Origin: Streptomyces sp. Y2F8-2
GTDB taxonomy: Bacteria; Actinomycetota; Actinomycetes; Streptomycetales; Streptomycetaceae
DNA: 64,000 bases
NCBI RefSeq assembly: GCF_014905555.1
Contig: NZ_BNGS01000014.1
Coordinates: 154,963 to 218,962, forward strand
Direction: 5' to 3'
The notes under the pieces are model-generated. The model was not told where the DNA came from. It made no database searches and saw only the letters and a program-made list of their open reading frames with translations. A program made the translations under genes and the position numbers. Positions 11,050 to 19,132 of the stretch are shown here, in pieces. The number at the start of each line of letters is the position of its first letter. Within the stretch, counting starts at the first letter, position 1.

Positions 11050-11541
11050 ATGCGTATACGCTTCGCACTGACCGCCGTCACGGCCGCAGCGCTCGCCGTC
11101 GTCGTCGCGAGCCCGGCCCAGGCCACCGAGTACTCCTCCGCCCTGAAGATCAAGGGCGTCCAGTACGACGCACCGGGGCGGGACTCCAACAACTGCCGTA
11201 CGGGCAACACCAAGAACGAGTACCTCACGATCAAGAACTACTCGCGCAGCACGACGGTCAACCTGAAGGGCTACGTCGTCAAGGACGCCGTCGGCAACCG
11301 GTTCACCTTCCCCGCCAACCACTACCTCCAGCCCGGCGACTACGTGAACCTGCGCGGGGGCCACGGCACCGACTCGGACGCCGGGAACGTCGTCTACCGC
11401 CAGAACTGCAACTTCATCTGGAACAACGACAAGGACACCATCTACCTGTACAAGCCGTCCGGTGCCCACGCGGACACCCACGCCTACACCAAGTCCCAGA
11501 ACGACCGGGACGGCAACGGTTACATCACCTTCCACGGCTGA
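11050..11541 (+). CDS. Secreted lamin-tail-domain (LTD) protein
   Basis: A 163-residue exported protein. Residues 1-26 are a Sec signal peptide ending AQA, giving a mature protein beginning TEYSS. The rest matches the bacterial lamin tail / LTD beta-sandwich: LKIKGVQYDAPG, NEYLTIKNYS, VNLKGYVVKDAVGNRFTFP, YLQPGDYVNLRGG and IYLYKPSG. Two cysteines in the mature part could form a disulfide. Such proteins are extracellular or wall-associated with unknown ligands. ATG start with GAGGGGGGACC directly upstream. Monocistronic. Confidence 0.85.
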   Translation: MRIRFALTAVTAAALAVVVASPAQATEYSSALKIKGVQYDAPGRDSNNCRTGNTKNEYLTIKNYSRSTTVNLKGYVVKDAVGNRFTFPANHYLQPGDYVNLRGGHGTDSDAGNVVYRQNCNFIWNNDKDTIYLYKPSGAHADTHAYTKSQNDRDGNGYITFHG

Positions 11542-11595
11542 CGCCGCGCCGTCCCGGGAGGACGACCCGAAACGGTACCGGCGCACGTGACGACC

Positions 11596-11610
11596 GGCCG
11601 GCATCCGGCC
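11596..11610 (+). terminator. Weak hairpin after the LTD gene
   Basis: GGCCGG-CAT-CCGGCC, a 6-bp stem with a 3-base loop, 54 bases after the LTD stop. The rest of the 292 bases up to 11833 contains only another short inverted repeat (AACTGC ... GCAGTT near 11660-11680) and no gene I can support. Confidence 0.3.
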
Positions 11611-11833
11611 GCGGCACGGACACACGTGGCTGCGGCCCGCCTGCGTCGCAACGCGGGCAACTGCTACCACGTGGGCAGTTCTGCCGTAGCGACGTCGGGG
11701 CACTGACCACCAACGCGGGCAGTACGGCGGATCAGGTGCGCCCGGCGCGGGCGCCTGGCGCTGGACGTACGCGTGAGCGGGGGCGGCCGACTCCCAGGCC
11801 TGCCCCCGCACGAGGCGCCGTCGCGTGGCTCGG

Positions 11834-12673
11834 TCACTTGACCGAGCCCGCCATCACCCCCTGCACGAAGTGCCGCTGGAACGCGAAGAACACGACCACC
11901 GGCACGATCAGTGACAGGAAGGCGCCCGGCGCCAGTACATCGATGTTGCTGCCGAACTGCCGTATCTGGGACTGGAGTGCGACCGTCAGCGGTTGTGAGG
12001 AACTGTCCGCGAACAGCAGCGCCACCAGCATGTCGTTCCACACCCACAGGAACTGGAAGATGGCGAGGCTCGCGATCGCGGGCCGCCCCACCGGCAGGAC
12101 CAGCCGGGTGAAGATCCGCCACTCGCTCCCCCCGTCCATCCGCGCCGCCTCCAGCATCTCCTTCGGCATCTCCGCGAAGTAGTTCCGCAGCAGGAACACC
12201 GCGAACGGCAGCCCGTACGCGACGTGGAAGAGGACGACGCCGGGGATCGTCCCGAACAGGCCCAGCGCGCCGAAGAGCTTCGCCACCGGCAGCAGACCGA
12301 TCTGCACCGGCACCACCAGCAGCGCCACCACCAGCAGGAACAGCGGCTCCCGCCCGGGGAAGTCCAGCCACGCGAAGGCGTACCCGGCGAGCGCCGCCAG
12401 CACGACCACCAGCACCGTCGCCGGCACCGAGATCAGCACGGTGTTCCAGAAGGCCTGCGTGATCCCGGCGTTCTTCAGCAGCGTCGAGTAGTTGTCGAAG
12501 GACAGCTGCCCGGGGCTGACCAGCGCTGTCCACCAGCCGCCCTTCGCCGTGTCCTCCGACGACCGCAGCGACGACACGAACAGCCCCGCCAGCGGGGTCA
12601 GCCAGATCAGGCCGACCACCACCAGGAAGGCCTGCACCAGCCCGTTGCCCAGCCCCCGCCTCACCGCGTTCAT
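11834..12673 (-). CDS. Carbohydrate ABC transporter permease, MalG type
   Basis: Second membrane subunit of an alpha-glucoside importer. About 279 residues with six helices and the EAA loop MLEAARMDGGSEWRIFTRLVLP that docks on the ATPase. N-terminus VRRGLGNGLVQAFLVVVGLIW. Start ATG 12673 overlaps the stop of the upstream permease as ATGA; the frame remains open to 13054, but that is shadow. A short hairpin (GCTCGGTCA/TGACCGAGC, 11828-11847) straddles the stop codon. As usual for Streptomyces sugar importers, no ATPase gene is in the operon, so a shared MsiK-like ATPase is likely (inference). Confidence 0.92.
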   Translation of the reverse strand: MNAVRRGLGNGLVQAFLVVVGLIWLTPLAGLFVSSLRSSEDTAKGGWWTALVSPGQLSFDNYSTLLKNAGITQAFWNTVLISVPATVLVVVLAALAGYAFAWLDFPGREPLFLLVVALLVVPVQIGLLPVAKLFGALGLFGTIPGVVLFHVAYGLPFAVFLLRNYFAEMPKEMLEAARMDGGSEWRIFTRLVLPVGRPAIASLAIFQFLWVWNDMLVALLFADSSSQPLTVALQSQIRQFGSNIDVLAPGAFLSLIVPVVVFFAFQRHFVQGVMAGSVK

Positions 12674-14028
12674 CGCTGACTCCTTCGGAAACGCCGGACG
12701 TTGAAGACCATCGCGGGGATCACCAGCAGCAGGAGCAGTACACCCAGCGCGCTGCCGAGGCCCTGGTTGTTGCCGCCGCCGAACGACACCAGCCACATCT
12801 GGGTGGCGAGCACGGTCGCGTCCTCCTGCACCGGCCCCGGCGCGATGATGTAGACGAGGTCGAACACCTTCATCACGTTGATGACGAGGGTCACGAAGAC
12901 CACGGTCAGCACCGGTGCCAGCAGCGGCACCGTGATCCGCCGGAAGATCTGCCACTCGTTCGCCCCGTCCATCCGCGCCGCCTCCAGCGCGTCCCGCGGG
13001 AGCGTCGACAGCCCGGCGCCGATCAGCACCATCGCGAAGCCGGTCCAGATCCACAGGTACGCCCCGATGATCGCCGGCGTGACCAGCGTCGGCCCGAGCC
13101 AGGACACGCCCTGGTACGGCGCCGCGAAGTTCGAGGACGGCAGCTTCACCGTGTACGAGCCGGGCTTCAGCCCCTGGAAGCGGAAGGAGCCGTCGGCCGC
13201 CGTCGTCGTACCGGCCACCGTCCGTCCGTCGCGCACGGCCTCGACCTTCATCCCGGGCAGCCCACTCTCCCGCGGGTCGACCTTCCCCTGCTTCCCGCCG
13301 CCACCGGGCGTGAAGTCCAGGTAGACGACCCCGCGCAGTTCGTCCGCCGCGGCCTTCTTCCCGGCCGCCGCGTACGCGGGCGAGGCGTCCTTCGGCAGGT
13401 CCTTGGGCAGCACGCCGACCATCGGAAGCGCCACCGAGTCACCGGGTGAGGCGCCCGCACTCGTCGCGTACGAGCCGTCACGGCCCTGCGTCAGGCCCTG
13501 CCCTTCGCGCGCCCGCGCCGTCGGATACGACGACGCACCCTTGAACGCGTCGTGGATCGAGACCGCGGCCGCGTTCAGTACCCCCTTGTCGGGGTCCTCG
13601 TCGTAGGCGAGCCGGAAGATGATGCCGGCGGCGAGGAAGGACACCGCCATCGGCATGAACAGCAGCAGCTTGAACGCCGTCGCCCAGCGGACCTTCTCCA
13701 CCAGCACGGCCAGGATCAGGCCGAGCCCCGTCAGCAGCGCCGGAGCCACGACCACCCAGATCGTCGTGTTCCGGATGGCCTTCAGCGTCGCCGGGTCGCG
13801 GAACATCTCGGCGTAGTTGCCCCCGCCCACGAACCGGGTGCCGGAGGCGTCGAAGAAGCTGCGGCCGATCGAGAACAGCACGGGGTAGACGACGAGCGCA
13901 CCGAGCAGCAGCAGCGCGGGGAACACGAACAGCAGGGCGATGATCCGCCCCCGCCGCCGGGTGCGGCGCCTCACGGCGGCACCGGCGGCGGTCGGCGGGC
14001 TCGCCTCATTCACGAGCGTGGCGGTCAT
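12670..14028 (-). CDS. Carbohydrate ABC transporter permease, MalF type, with extracellular insert
   Basis: First membrane subunit of the importer. Of 452 residues, TM helices occupy about 30-55, 85-110, 118-140, 315-340 and onward, with EAA loop DALEAARMDGANEWQIFRRI near 346. Between the third and fourth of these helices, an extracellular loop of normally ~20 residues is expanded to ~170 (about 145-312). It contains a 70-residue unit resembling a CnaB/SdrD B-type or carboxypeptidase-regulatory beta-sandwich (VYLDFTPGG..., GLPGMKVEAVRDG, TTTAADGSFRFQGLKPGSYTV). Six bases from the binding-protein gene, four-base overlap with the next permease. Confidence 0.9.
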   Translation of the reverse strand: MTATLVNEASPPTAAGAAVRRRTRRRGRIIALLFVFPALLLLGALVVYPVLFSIGRSFFDASGTRFVGGGNYAEMFRDPATLKAIRNTTIWVVVAPALLTGLGLILAVLVEKVRWATAFKLLLFMPMAVSFLAAGIIFRLAYDEDPDKGVLNAAAVSIHDAFKGASSYPTARAREGQGLTQGRDGSYATSAGASPGDSVALPMVGVLPKDLPKDASPAYAAAGKKAAADELRGVVYLDFTPGGGGKQGKVDPRESGLPGMKVEAVRDGRTVAGTTTAADGSFRFQGLKPGSYTVKLPSSNFAAPYQGVSWLGPTLVTPAIIGAYLWIWTGFAMVLIGAGLSTLPRDALEAARMDGANEWQIFRRITVPLLAPVLTVVFVTLVINVMKVFDLVYIIAPGPVQEDATVLATQMWLVSFGGGNNQGLGSALGVLLLLLVIPAMVFNVRRFRRSQR

Positions 14029-14034
14029 GGCCGG

Positions 14035-15360
14035 TCAGCCCTGGTACGCCTTGGCCGCCGCGTCCTCCAGCTGGGCCGCGGTCGCCTTGGGGTTCGACGG
14101 GTCGCGCAGGAAGTCCTGCAGCAGCTTCCACTCGCCCGCGCCCTTCGTGCCGCCGAAGGCCGCCGGCGCCTGGTCGGACATGTCGAAGCGGACGGAATCG
14201 CCCGCCGCGATCAGGGACTTGGCCGTCGCCCGCGTCACGTCGTCGCCGTAGGTGGAGAGGTCGAGCTTCTTGTTCGGGGACAGGAAGCCGCCCGCCTTCG
14301 CCCACACGGCCGCGGCCTCCGGGGTCGCCAGGTACTCCAGCAGCTTCATGCCGGCCTTGGCGTTCTTGCCGTCCTTGAGGACGACCGCCGCGTCACCGCC
14401 GCTGACGACCGGTGCCGTACCGCCGTCGACCGACGGGAACGGGAAGAAGTCCGCGTCCTTGCCGATGGTCTTTCCGAACTGGTCGTGCGCGACCCCGGCC
14501 ACGAAGTCGCCCTCGTAGACCATGCCCGCCTGGGGCTTGGGCCCGAACACCTTCTCCACGGAGCCCGGGAAGTCGGTGTTGAGGGCTTCCTGCTGCCCGC
14601 CCGCGATCAGCTGCTTGTCCTTGAACAGCTTGCCCAGCGTGGTGAGTGCCTCGACCACGCTCGGGTCGGTCCACTTGAGCTTGTGCGCGGCGAGCGCGTC
14701 GTACTTCTCGGGACCGGCCTGGGACAGGTAGATGTTCTCGAACCAGTCGGTGAGGGTCCAGCCGTCCTCCCCCGCGACCGCGAAGGCGGCGAGGCCCGAG
14801 TCGGAGACGGTGTGCCCGGCCTTCAGCATCTCGTCGTACGTCTTCGGCGGCTTGACCCCGGCCTGGTTGAGCGCGTCGGGGTTGTACCAGACGGTCGACT
14901 TGTGGGCGGCCTTGAAGTACAGGCCGTACAGGGTGCCGTCGACGCTGCCGTACTTCTTCCACACCGGCGCGTAGTTGCTGTCGACCGACTGCTCGGTGGT
15001 CGGGGACAGCTTCTGGAGCCAGCCCTTCTTGGCGAACTGCTGGAGCACGCCGACCTGCGGGACCATCACGACGTCCGGCGCGTTGCCGCCCTCGATCTTG
15101 CTGCCGACGACGGTGGAGACGTTGTCGCCGGTGGAGATGAACTGGGTCTTGGCGCCGGTCTTCTCGCTGAACGCGTCCAGGACCTTCTGGAAGTTCTTCT
15201 GCTCGCTGCCGGTCCAGACACCGGCGACGGTGACCGTCTGGCCGCTGAGGGCCTTGTCACCGCCGCCCGCGGTGACGGGGCCGCCGCCGCAGGCGGTCGC
15301 GCCGAGTGCGAGGGCGAGGGCGGTGCAGCCGGTGAGCAGGGTGGTACGTCGTCGCATCAT
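14035..15360 (-). CDS. Sugar-binding lipoprotein of an alpha-glucoside ABC importer
   Basis: Extracellular family-1 solute-binding protein (441 residues). The signal peptide is basic (MMRRRTT) with a lipobox ending GATAC, so it is probably a lipoprotein with Cys near residue 24. Typical features follow: GQTVTVAGVWTGSEQKNFQKVLDAF, NAPDVVMVPQVG, GLYFKAAHKSTVWYNPDAL, and a C-terminal GMKLLEYLATPEAAAVWAKAGG. Start ATG 15360 (or 15357), 38 bases after the GH13 gene. The context with an alpha-glucosidase and MalF/MalG permeases suggests maltose-type alpha-glucosides as ligand. Confidence 0.92.
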   Translation of the reverse strand: MMRRRTTLLTGCTALALALGATACGGGPVTAGGGDKALSGQTVTVAGVWTGSEQKNFQKVLDAFSEKTGAKTQFISTGDNVSTVVGSKIEGGNAPDVVMVPQVGVLQQFAKKGWLQKLSPTTEQSVDSNYAPVWKKYGSVDGTLYGLYFKAAHKSTVWYNPDALNQAGVKPPKTYDEMLKAGHTVSDSGLAAFAVAGEDGWTLTDWFENIYLSQAGPEKYDALAAHKLKWTDPSVVEALTTLGKLFKDKQLIAGGQQEALNTDFPGSVEKVFGPKPQAGMVYEGDFVAGVAHDQFGKTIGKDADFFPFPSVDGGTAPVVSGGDAAVVLKDGKNAKAGMKLLEYLATPEAAAVWAKAGGFLSPNKKLDLSTYGDDVTRATAKSLIAAGDSVRFDMSDQAPAAFGGTKGAGEWKLLQDFLRDPSNPKATAAQLEDAAAKAYQG

Positions 15361-15398
15361 CGTTGATGTCCCTTCGGGATGGGGGGGAATGGACGGAG

Positions 15399-17045
15399 TC
15401 AGAGGTCGGTGCCGTCGCTGATCCACCAGGCCGCCGTCGAGCCGGGGAGCACCCCGGGCGGGCAGGGGCCGCTGGCCAGCAGGGCGGTGCCGGAGACCGG
15501 CGCGGGTGTGGGGGCGGTACCGAAGTTGACGGCGCAGACCAGGTCGTCGCCGCGCACGAAGGCGAGGACGCCGGGCGGCGTGTCCAGCCAGCGCATCGTG
15601 CCCTCGCCCAACTGCGGGAGCGAGGAGCGCAGTTGGAGACCGTCGCGGTACAGGTGCCAGAAGGAGCGGGTGTCGGCGAGGGCGCGGTCGGTCGCGTGCT
15701 CGGCGAACCACTCCGGTTGCGGCAGCCAGGGCCTGGCCCCCTCGGCGCCGGAGGTGAAGCCGAACGGGGAGGCCTGCCCGGACCAGGGCAGCGGCACCCG
15801 GCAGCCGTCGCGGATCCGGGCGCGGCTCCCGGTGCGGCGGAAGATCGGGTCGGTGAGCACGTCGTCGGGCAGGTCGACGACCTCGGGCAGGCCGAGTTCC
15901 TCGCCCTGGTAGATGTACGCGGCTCCGGGCAGCGCCAGCATCAGCAGCGCGGCGGCGCGGGCACGGGCGGCGCCGAGGCCGCTGCCCTGCGGGGTGGGTT
16001 CTCCGTAGCGGGTGACGGTGCGGACCTGGTCGTGGTTGTTGAGGACCCAGGTGACCGTGGAGCCCGTGCCGGCGATGTCCTGCATGGCCTCGGAGATCAC
16101 CTTGCGGAAGGCGTCCGGGTCCCAGGGCGCGCTGAGCAGGTCGAAGAAGAACGCCTGGTGCAGTTCGTCCGGGCGGACGTACGTCGCGTGCTCGCGGGCG
16201 GTCGGTACCGAGACCTCCCCGACCAGCAGGCGCTCGCGGCCGTCGCGTGCCGTGTACTCCTCGCAGACCGATCGCCAGTGCCGCCACACGTCGTGCACCT
16301 CGGGCTGGTTCCAGGCCAGCGGGTTGACCGAGTCGCGGGTGCGGGCGTCGGCCTCCGGGTCCGGGGAGTCGGGCAGCTCCGGGTGCTTGAACAGGCCGGC
16401 GGCGACGTCGATGCGGAAGCCGTCGACGCCCCGGTCCAGCCAGAAGCGCAGCACCCGGTCGAACTCGGCGGGGACCTCGGGGTTGCGCCAGTTCCAGTCG
16501 GGCTGCTCGGGCGTGAACATGTGCAGGTACCACTGGCCGGGGCGGCCGTCCGCCTCGGTGATCCGGGTCCAGGCCGGGCCGCCGAACATGGCGTGCCAGT
16601 TGTTGGGCGGCTCGGAGCCGTCGGGCCCGCGGCCGTCGGCGAAGTGGAAGCGGGCGCGGGCCGGGCTGCCGGGCGGCGAGGCGAGGGCCTCGCGGAACCA
16701 CGGGTGCTCGCTGGAGCAGTGGTTGGGGACGATGTCGAGGAGCACCTTGATGCCGAGCCGCCGGGCGGACGCCGTGAGCAGGTCGAACTCGGCGAGGTCG
16801 CCGAAGAGCGGGTCGACGTCGCAGTAGTCGGAGACGTCGTAGCCGTGGTCGTGCTGCGGGGAGGGGTAGAAGGGGCTCAGCCAGATCCCGTCGACGCCGA
16901 GCTTCTTCAGGTACGGCAGGCCGGCCCTGACGCCGGCCAGATCGCCGATGCCGTCGCCGGTGCTGTCCAGGAAGCTGCGGACATACACCTGGTAGATCAC
17001 TGCGTCGCGCCACCAGCGACGGGTGTCGATGTGCTTGGGACTCAC
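15399..17045 (-). CDS. Alpha-glucosidase, glycoside hydrolase family 13 (AglA-like)
   Basis: Intracellular enzyme (no signal peptide) that would cleave imported alpha-glucosides to glucose. A 548-residue (beta/alpha)8 protein: WWRDAVIYQVYVRSF at the N-terminus, GIWLSPFYPSPQHDHGYD, LDIVPNHCSSEHPWF, nucleophile Asp in GFRIDVAAGLF, acid/base Glu in LLVGEVSVP and VLNNHDQVR. These match oligo-1,6-glucosidase/alpha-glucosidase types. GTG start with only a weak upstream purine run. First gene of the operon that continues with the binding lipoprotein and two permeases. Confidence 0.93.
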   Translation of the reverse strand: MSPKHIDTRRWWRDAVIYQVYVRSFLDSTGDGIGDLAGVRAGLPYLKKLGVDGIWLSPFYPSPQHDHGYDVSDYCDVDPLFGDLAEFDLLTASARRLGIKVLLDIVPNHCSSEHPWFREALASPPGSPARARFHFADGRGPDGSEPPNNWHAMFGGPAWTRITEADGRPGQWYLHMFTPEQPDWNWRNPEVPAEFDRVLRFWLDRGVDGFRIDVAAGLFKHPELPDSPDPEADARTRDSVNPLAWNQPEVHDVWRHWRSVCEEYTARDGRERLLVGEVSVPTAREHATYVRPDELHQAFFFDLLSAPWDPDAFRKVISEAMQDIAGTGSTVTWVLNNHDQVRTVTRYGEPTPQGSGLGAARARAAALLMLALPGAAYIYQGEELGLPEVVDLPDDVLTDPIFRRTGSRARIRDGCRVPLPWSGQASPFGFTSGAEGARPWLPQPEWFAEHATDRALADTRSFWHLYRDGLQLRSSLPQLGEGTMRWLDTPPGVLAFVRGDDLVCAVNFGTAPTPAPVSGTALLASGPCPPGVLPGSTAAWWISDGTDL

Positions 17046-17068
17046 CCCGTTGACCTGTCTGTGCGTGC

Positions 17069-17115
17069 TAACGGTTATGCATGCATGTTAAGTAGCCGTT
17101 TCATGAGGGTGTCAA
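17069..17115 (-). promoter_or_regulatory. Promoter and operator candidate of the alpha-glucosidase operon
   Basis: On the minus strand a consensus -35 TTGACA (17115-17110) is followed after 19 bases by TAACAT (17090-17085). The self-complementary ATGCATGCAT at 17077-17086 overlaps the downstream edge of this -10 and is flanked by TAAC (17069-17072) and GTTA (17087-17090). A repressor bound there would block initiation. No LacI-type regulator gene lies next to this operon. Spacing of 19 is long; -10 alternatives exist (TACTTA at 15). Confidence 0.5.
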
Positions 17116-17213
17116 CGAACAATACGGAAACTACCGAGGAGTTCGGGTATCAAATCCGGACTTATCACCGCGCCGAGCGGTCAGATGAGACGTCCGCGTT
17201 ACCTAACAAGTAA

Positions 17214-18485
17214 CTAGCGATGTGAGATGGCAGCCAGCTCGCGCGCCAGGCGTCGCACTGCCGACTCGGGCGTCTCCTGCCCCGTCAGCGCGTCGTGCAC
17301 CACCGCCTGCACCGCCAGGCTGACCTGGTCGTAGCGCGGGCTCTTGGGGCGCGGTGCGGCCGCGAGCACGGCGGCGCGCAGGGTCGGCAGATACGGGAAC
17401 TGCCGTACGAGTTCGGGGTCGTCGTAGAGCGCGGCGCGCACGGGTGGCAGCGCGCCACGGGTGAGGACCTGGCGTTGGACGCCCTCGCTGGTGAGGTACG
17501 CGATCAGACGCGCGGCCGACTCGGGGTGGTGTGCATGGGTGTTGACGGCCAGGTTGGATCCGCCGAGAACACTCGTCCCCGGCCCGTCGGGCCCCGGCAG
17601 CGGGACGGCGCCGATCCTCCCGGCCACCTTCGAGCCCGGGGCGGAGGCGGCGACGTACGCGTACGGCCAGTTGCGCAGGAAGAGCAGCCGGCCGTCCTGG
17701 AAGGCCTGCTTGGACTCCTCCTCCTTGTACGTCAGCGCCTGCTTGGGAATCCAGCCCTCGCGGACGCCGCGGGCGAGGAACCCGATGCCCTGGCGGGCCG
17801 CGTCGGAATTCACGGTGACGCGGGCGCCCTCCTCGCCGAGGATGGTGCCGCCCGCCGAGTACACGGCCTCGGCCGCGTTGACGGTGAGCCCCTCGTAGGG
17901 CAGGAACTGGCCCGCATAGCCGCCGAGCCCGTACTTGGGCGCGATGGTCCTCGCGTCGTGCTCCAGTTCGGCCCAGGTGCGCGGCGGCGGCACGCCCTCC
18001 TTGGCGAGGATGTCCTTGCGATAGAGGAGAAGCCCGGCATTCGTGACATACGGGACGGCGTACAGCTGTCCGTCGTAGGTGGCCGTGTCGACGACCGGCG
18101 GCAGGAAGGTCCTCAGCGGGAACCGGTCGCGCGGCAGCGGACGGATCCAGCCGGCTGCCGCGAACTCGGAGGTCCAGGCGACGTCGATGTTCAGGACGTC
18201 GAACCGGCTGCGGTCGCCGCCGCGCAGGTCGGTGGTCATCTGCGCATGCGTCTCGTCGGCGGAGTCCGGCAGCTCGACGAGGGTGACCTTCTCGTCGGGG
18301 TGGGTGCGGTTCCAGCCCTGAAGGAGCGGGCCGAGGTAGCCGGTGAGATCTCCCGCGGTGGCCAGGGTGAGCGGGCCACGGCCCCCGGCACTCCCCTCGT
18401 CGGCGCGGGCACCGGAGGCCACGTAACCGGTCATGACCACGGCGAGGACGAGGAGGCACCTACCGGCGGCGCGTATCCACCGCAT
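17214..18485 (-). CDS. Orphan extracellular sugar-binding protein
   Basis: Family-1 solute-binding protein of 423 residues with an N-terminal signal segment (MRWIRAAGRCLLVLAVVMTGYVASGARA) that lacks a clear lipobox, so it may be released or anchored by its signal. Conserved features are LTLATAGDLTGYLGPLLQGWNRTHPDEKVTLVELP, FDVLNIDVAWTSEFAAAGWIRPL, YAVPYVTNAGLLLYRKD and a C-terminal AVLAAAPRPKSPRYDQVS. The last resembles trehalose/maltose-type binding proteins. Start ATG 18485 with GGGAGG just upstream. No permease is adjacent in the same operon; it may serve the neighbouring importer or an unlinked one. Confidence 0.85.
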   Translation of the reverse strand: MRWIRAAGRCLLVLAVVMTGYVASGARADEGSAGGRGPLTLATAGDLTGYLGPLLQGWNRTHPDEKVTLVELPDSADETHAQMTTDLRGGDRSRFDVLNIDVAWTSEFAAAGWIRPLPRDRFPLRTFLPPVVDTATYDGQLYAVPYVTNAGLLLYRKDILAKEGVPPPRTWAELEHDARTIAPKYGLGGYAGQFLPYEGLTVNAAEAVYSAGGTILGEEGARVTVNSDAARQGIGFLARGVREGWIPKQALTYKEEESKQAFQDGRLLFLRNWPYAYVAASAPGSKVAGRIGAVPLPGPDGPGTSVLGGSNLAVNTHAHHPESAARLIAYLTSEGVQRQVLTRGALPPVRAALYDDPELVRQFPYLPTLRAAVLAAAPRPKSPRYDQVSLAVQAVVHDALTGQETPESAVRRLARELAAISHR

Positions 18486-18549
18486 AGGTTCCTCCCTGTA
18501 CACACGCACATGGCTCCGGGCACCCTCGCCCAGGAGTCAGAGGCCATGT

Positions 18550-18564
18550 ATACCTGTTAGGTAT
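18550..18564 (+). promoter_or_regulatory. PadR operator candidate
   Basis: Perfect inverted repeat ATACCT-GTT-AGGTAT between the divergent orphan binding-protein gene and padR, five bases upstream of a -10-like GATACT (18569-18574). PadR repressors usually autoregulate through short AT-containing inverted repeats in exactly this position. It could also affect the divergent gene. Confidence 0.45.
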
Positions 18565-18616
18565 GGGCGATACTAGGGCCTGGAGCACATTGTGAGCAGA
18601 CAGGAGGACAGCACGA

Positions 18617-19132
18617 GTGCGCCTGCCCCTCCTGGCACTCCTCGCACGCGGCCCCGCCCACGGCTACGAGCTCAAGCAGGACCTTGAGCAAGTGCTGGGC
18701 TCCGCGTACCCTCAGCCGAACGTCGGCCAGATCTACGTGACCCTCGGCCGCCTCGAGAAGTCGGGACTGATCGAGGGCGAGGACGTCGAGCAGTCCAGCC
18801 GGCCCAACAAAAAGGTCTACCACCTCACAGACGCCGGGCGGGAGGCGCTGCACGCCTGGTTCGAGGAGACCGAGGACGAGCCGCGGGTACGGGACGAGTT
18901 CTTCATGAAGCTGGCCCTCGCCCCGCGGACCGGTCTCGCCGACCAGATCGCCCTGATCAACAAGCAGCGGCGCCAGTACCTCAACACCATGCGCGACCTG
19001 TCGAGACTGGCCGCCGCCGAAGACCGCGACAACCGTATCGCCCAACTGCTGATCGAGGGCGCGATGCTGCACCTGCAGGCCGACCTCGACTGGCTGGAGC
19101 GGTGCCAGGAGGAACTGGAGGAGCTGGAATGA
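18617..19132 (+). CDS. PadR family transcriptional regulator
   Basis: A 171-residue winged-helix repressor. N-terminal PadR domain: LPLLALLARGPAHGYELKQDLEQVLGS, then YPQPNVGQIYVTLGRLEKSGLIEGED and the wing (NKKVYHLTDAGREAL). The long C-terminal helical region (residues ~100-171) is for dimerisation. Start GTG 18617, with AGGAGG at 18602-18607. It overlaps the ABC ATPase gene by ATGA and very likely represses this drug/peptide-type ABC operon, as PadR regulators commonly do. Confidence 0.93.
   Translation: MRLPLLALLARGPAHGYELKQDLEQVLGSAYPQPNVGQIYVTLGRLEKSGLIEGEDVEQSSRPNKKVYHLTDAGREALHAWFEETEDEPRVRDEFFMKLALAPRTGLADQIALINKQRRQYLNTMRDLSRLAAAEDRDNRIAQLLIEGAMLHLQADLDWLERCQEELEELE

Noticed and set aside
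14035..17013. A 992-codon open frame apparently fusing the sugar-binding lipoprotein to upstream sequence
   Set aside because: The upstream ~550 codons are an out-of-frame Arg/Pro-rich shadow of the GH13 gene. The binding protein has its own ATG, signal peptide and ribosome-binding site. Unlike the MFS-PGI case, only one half is a real protein.
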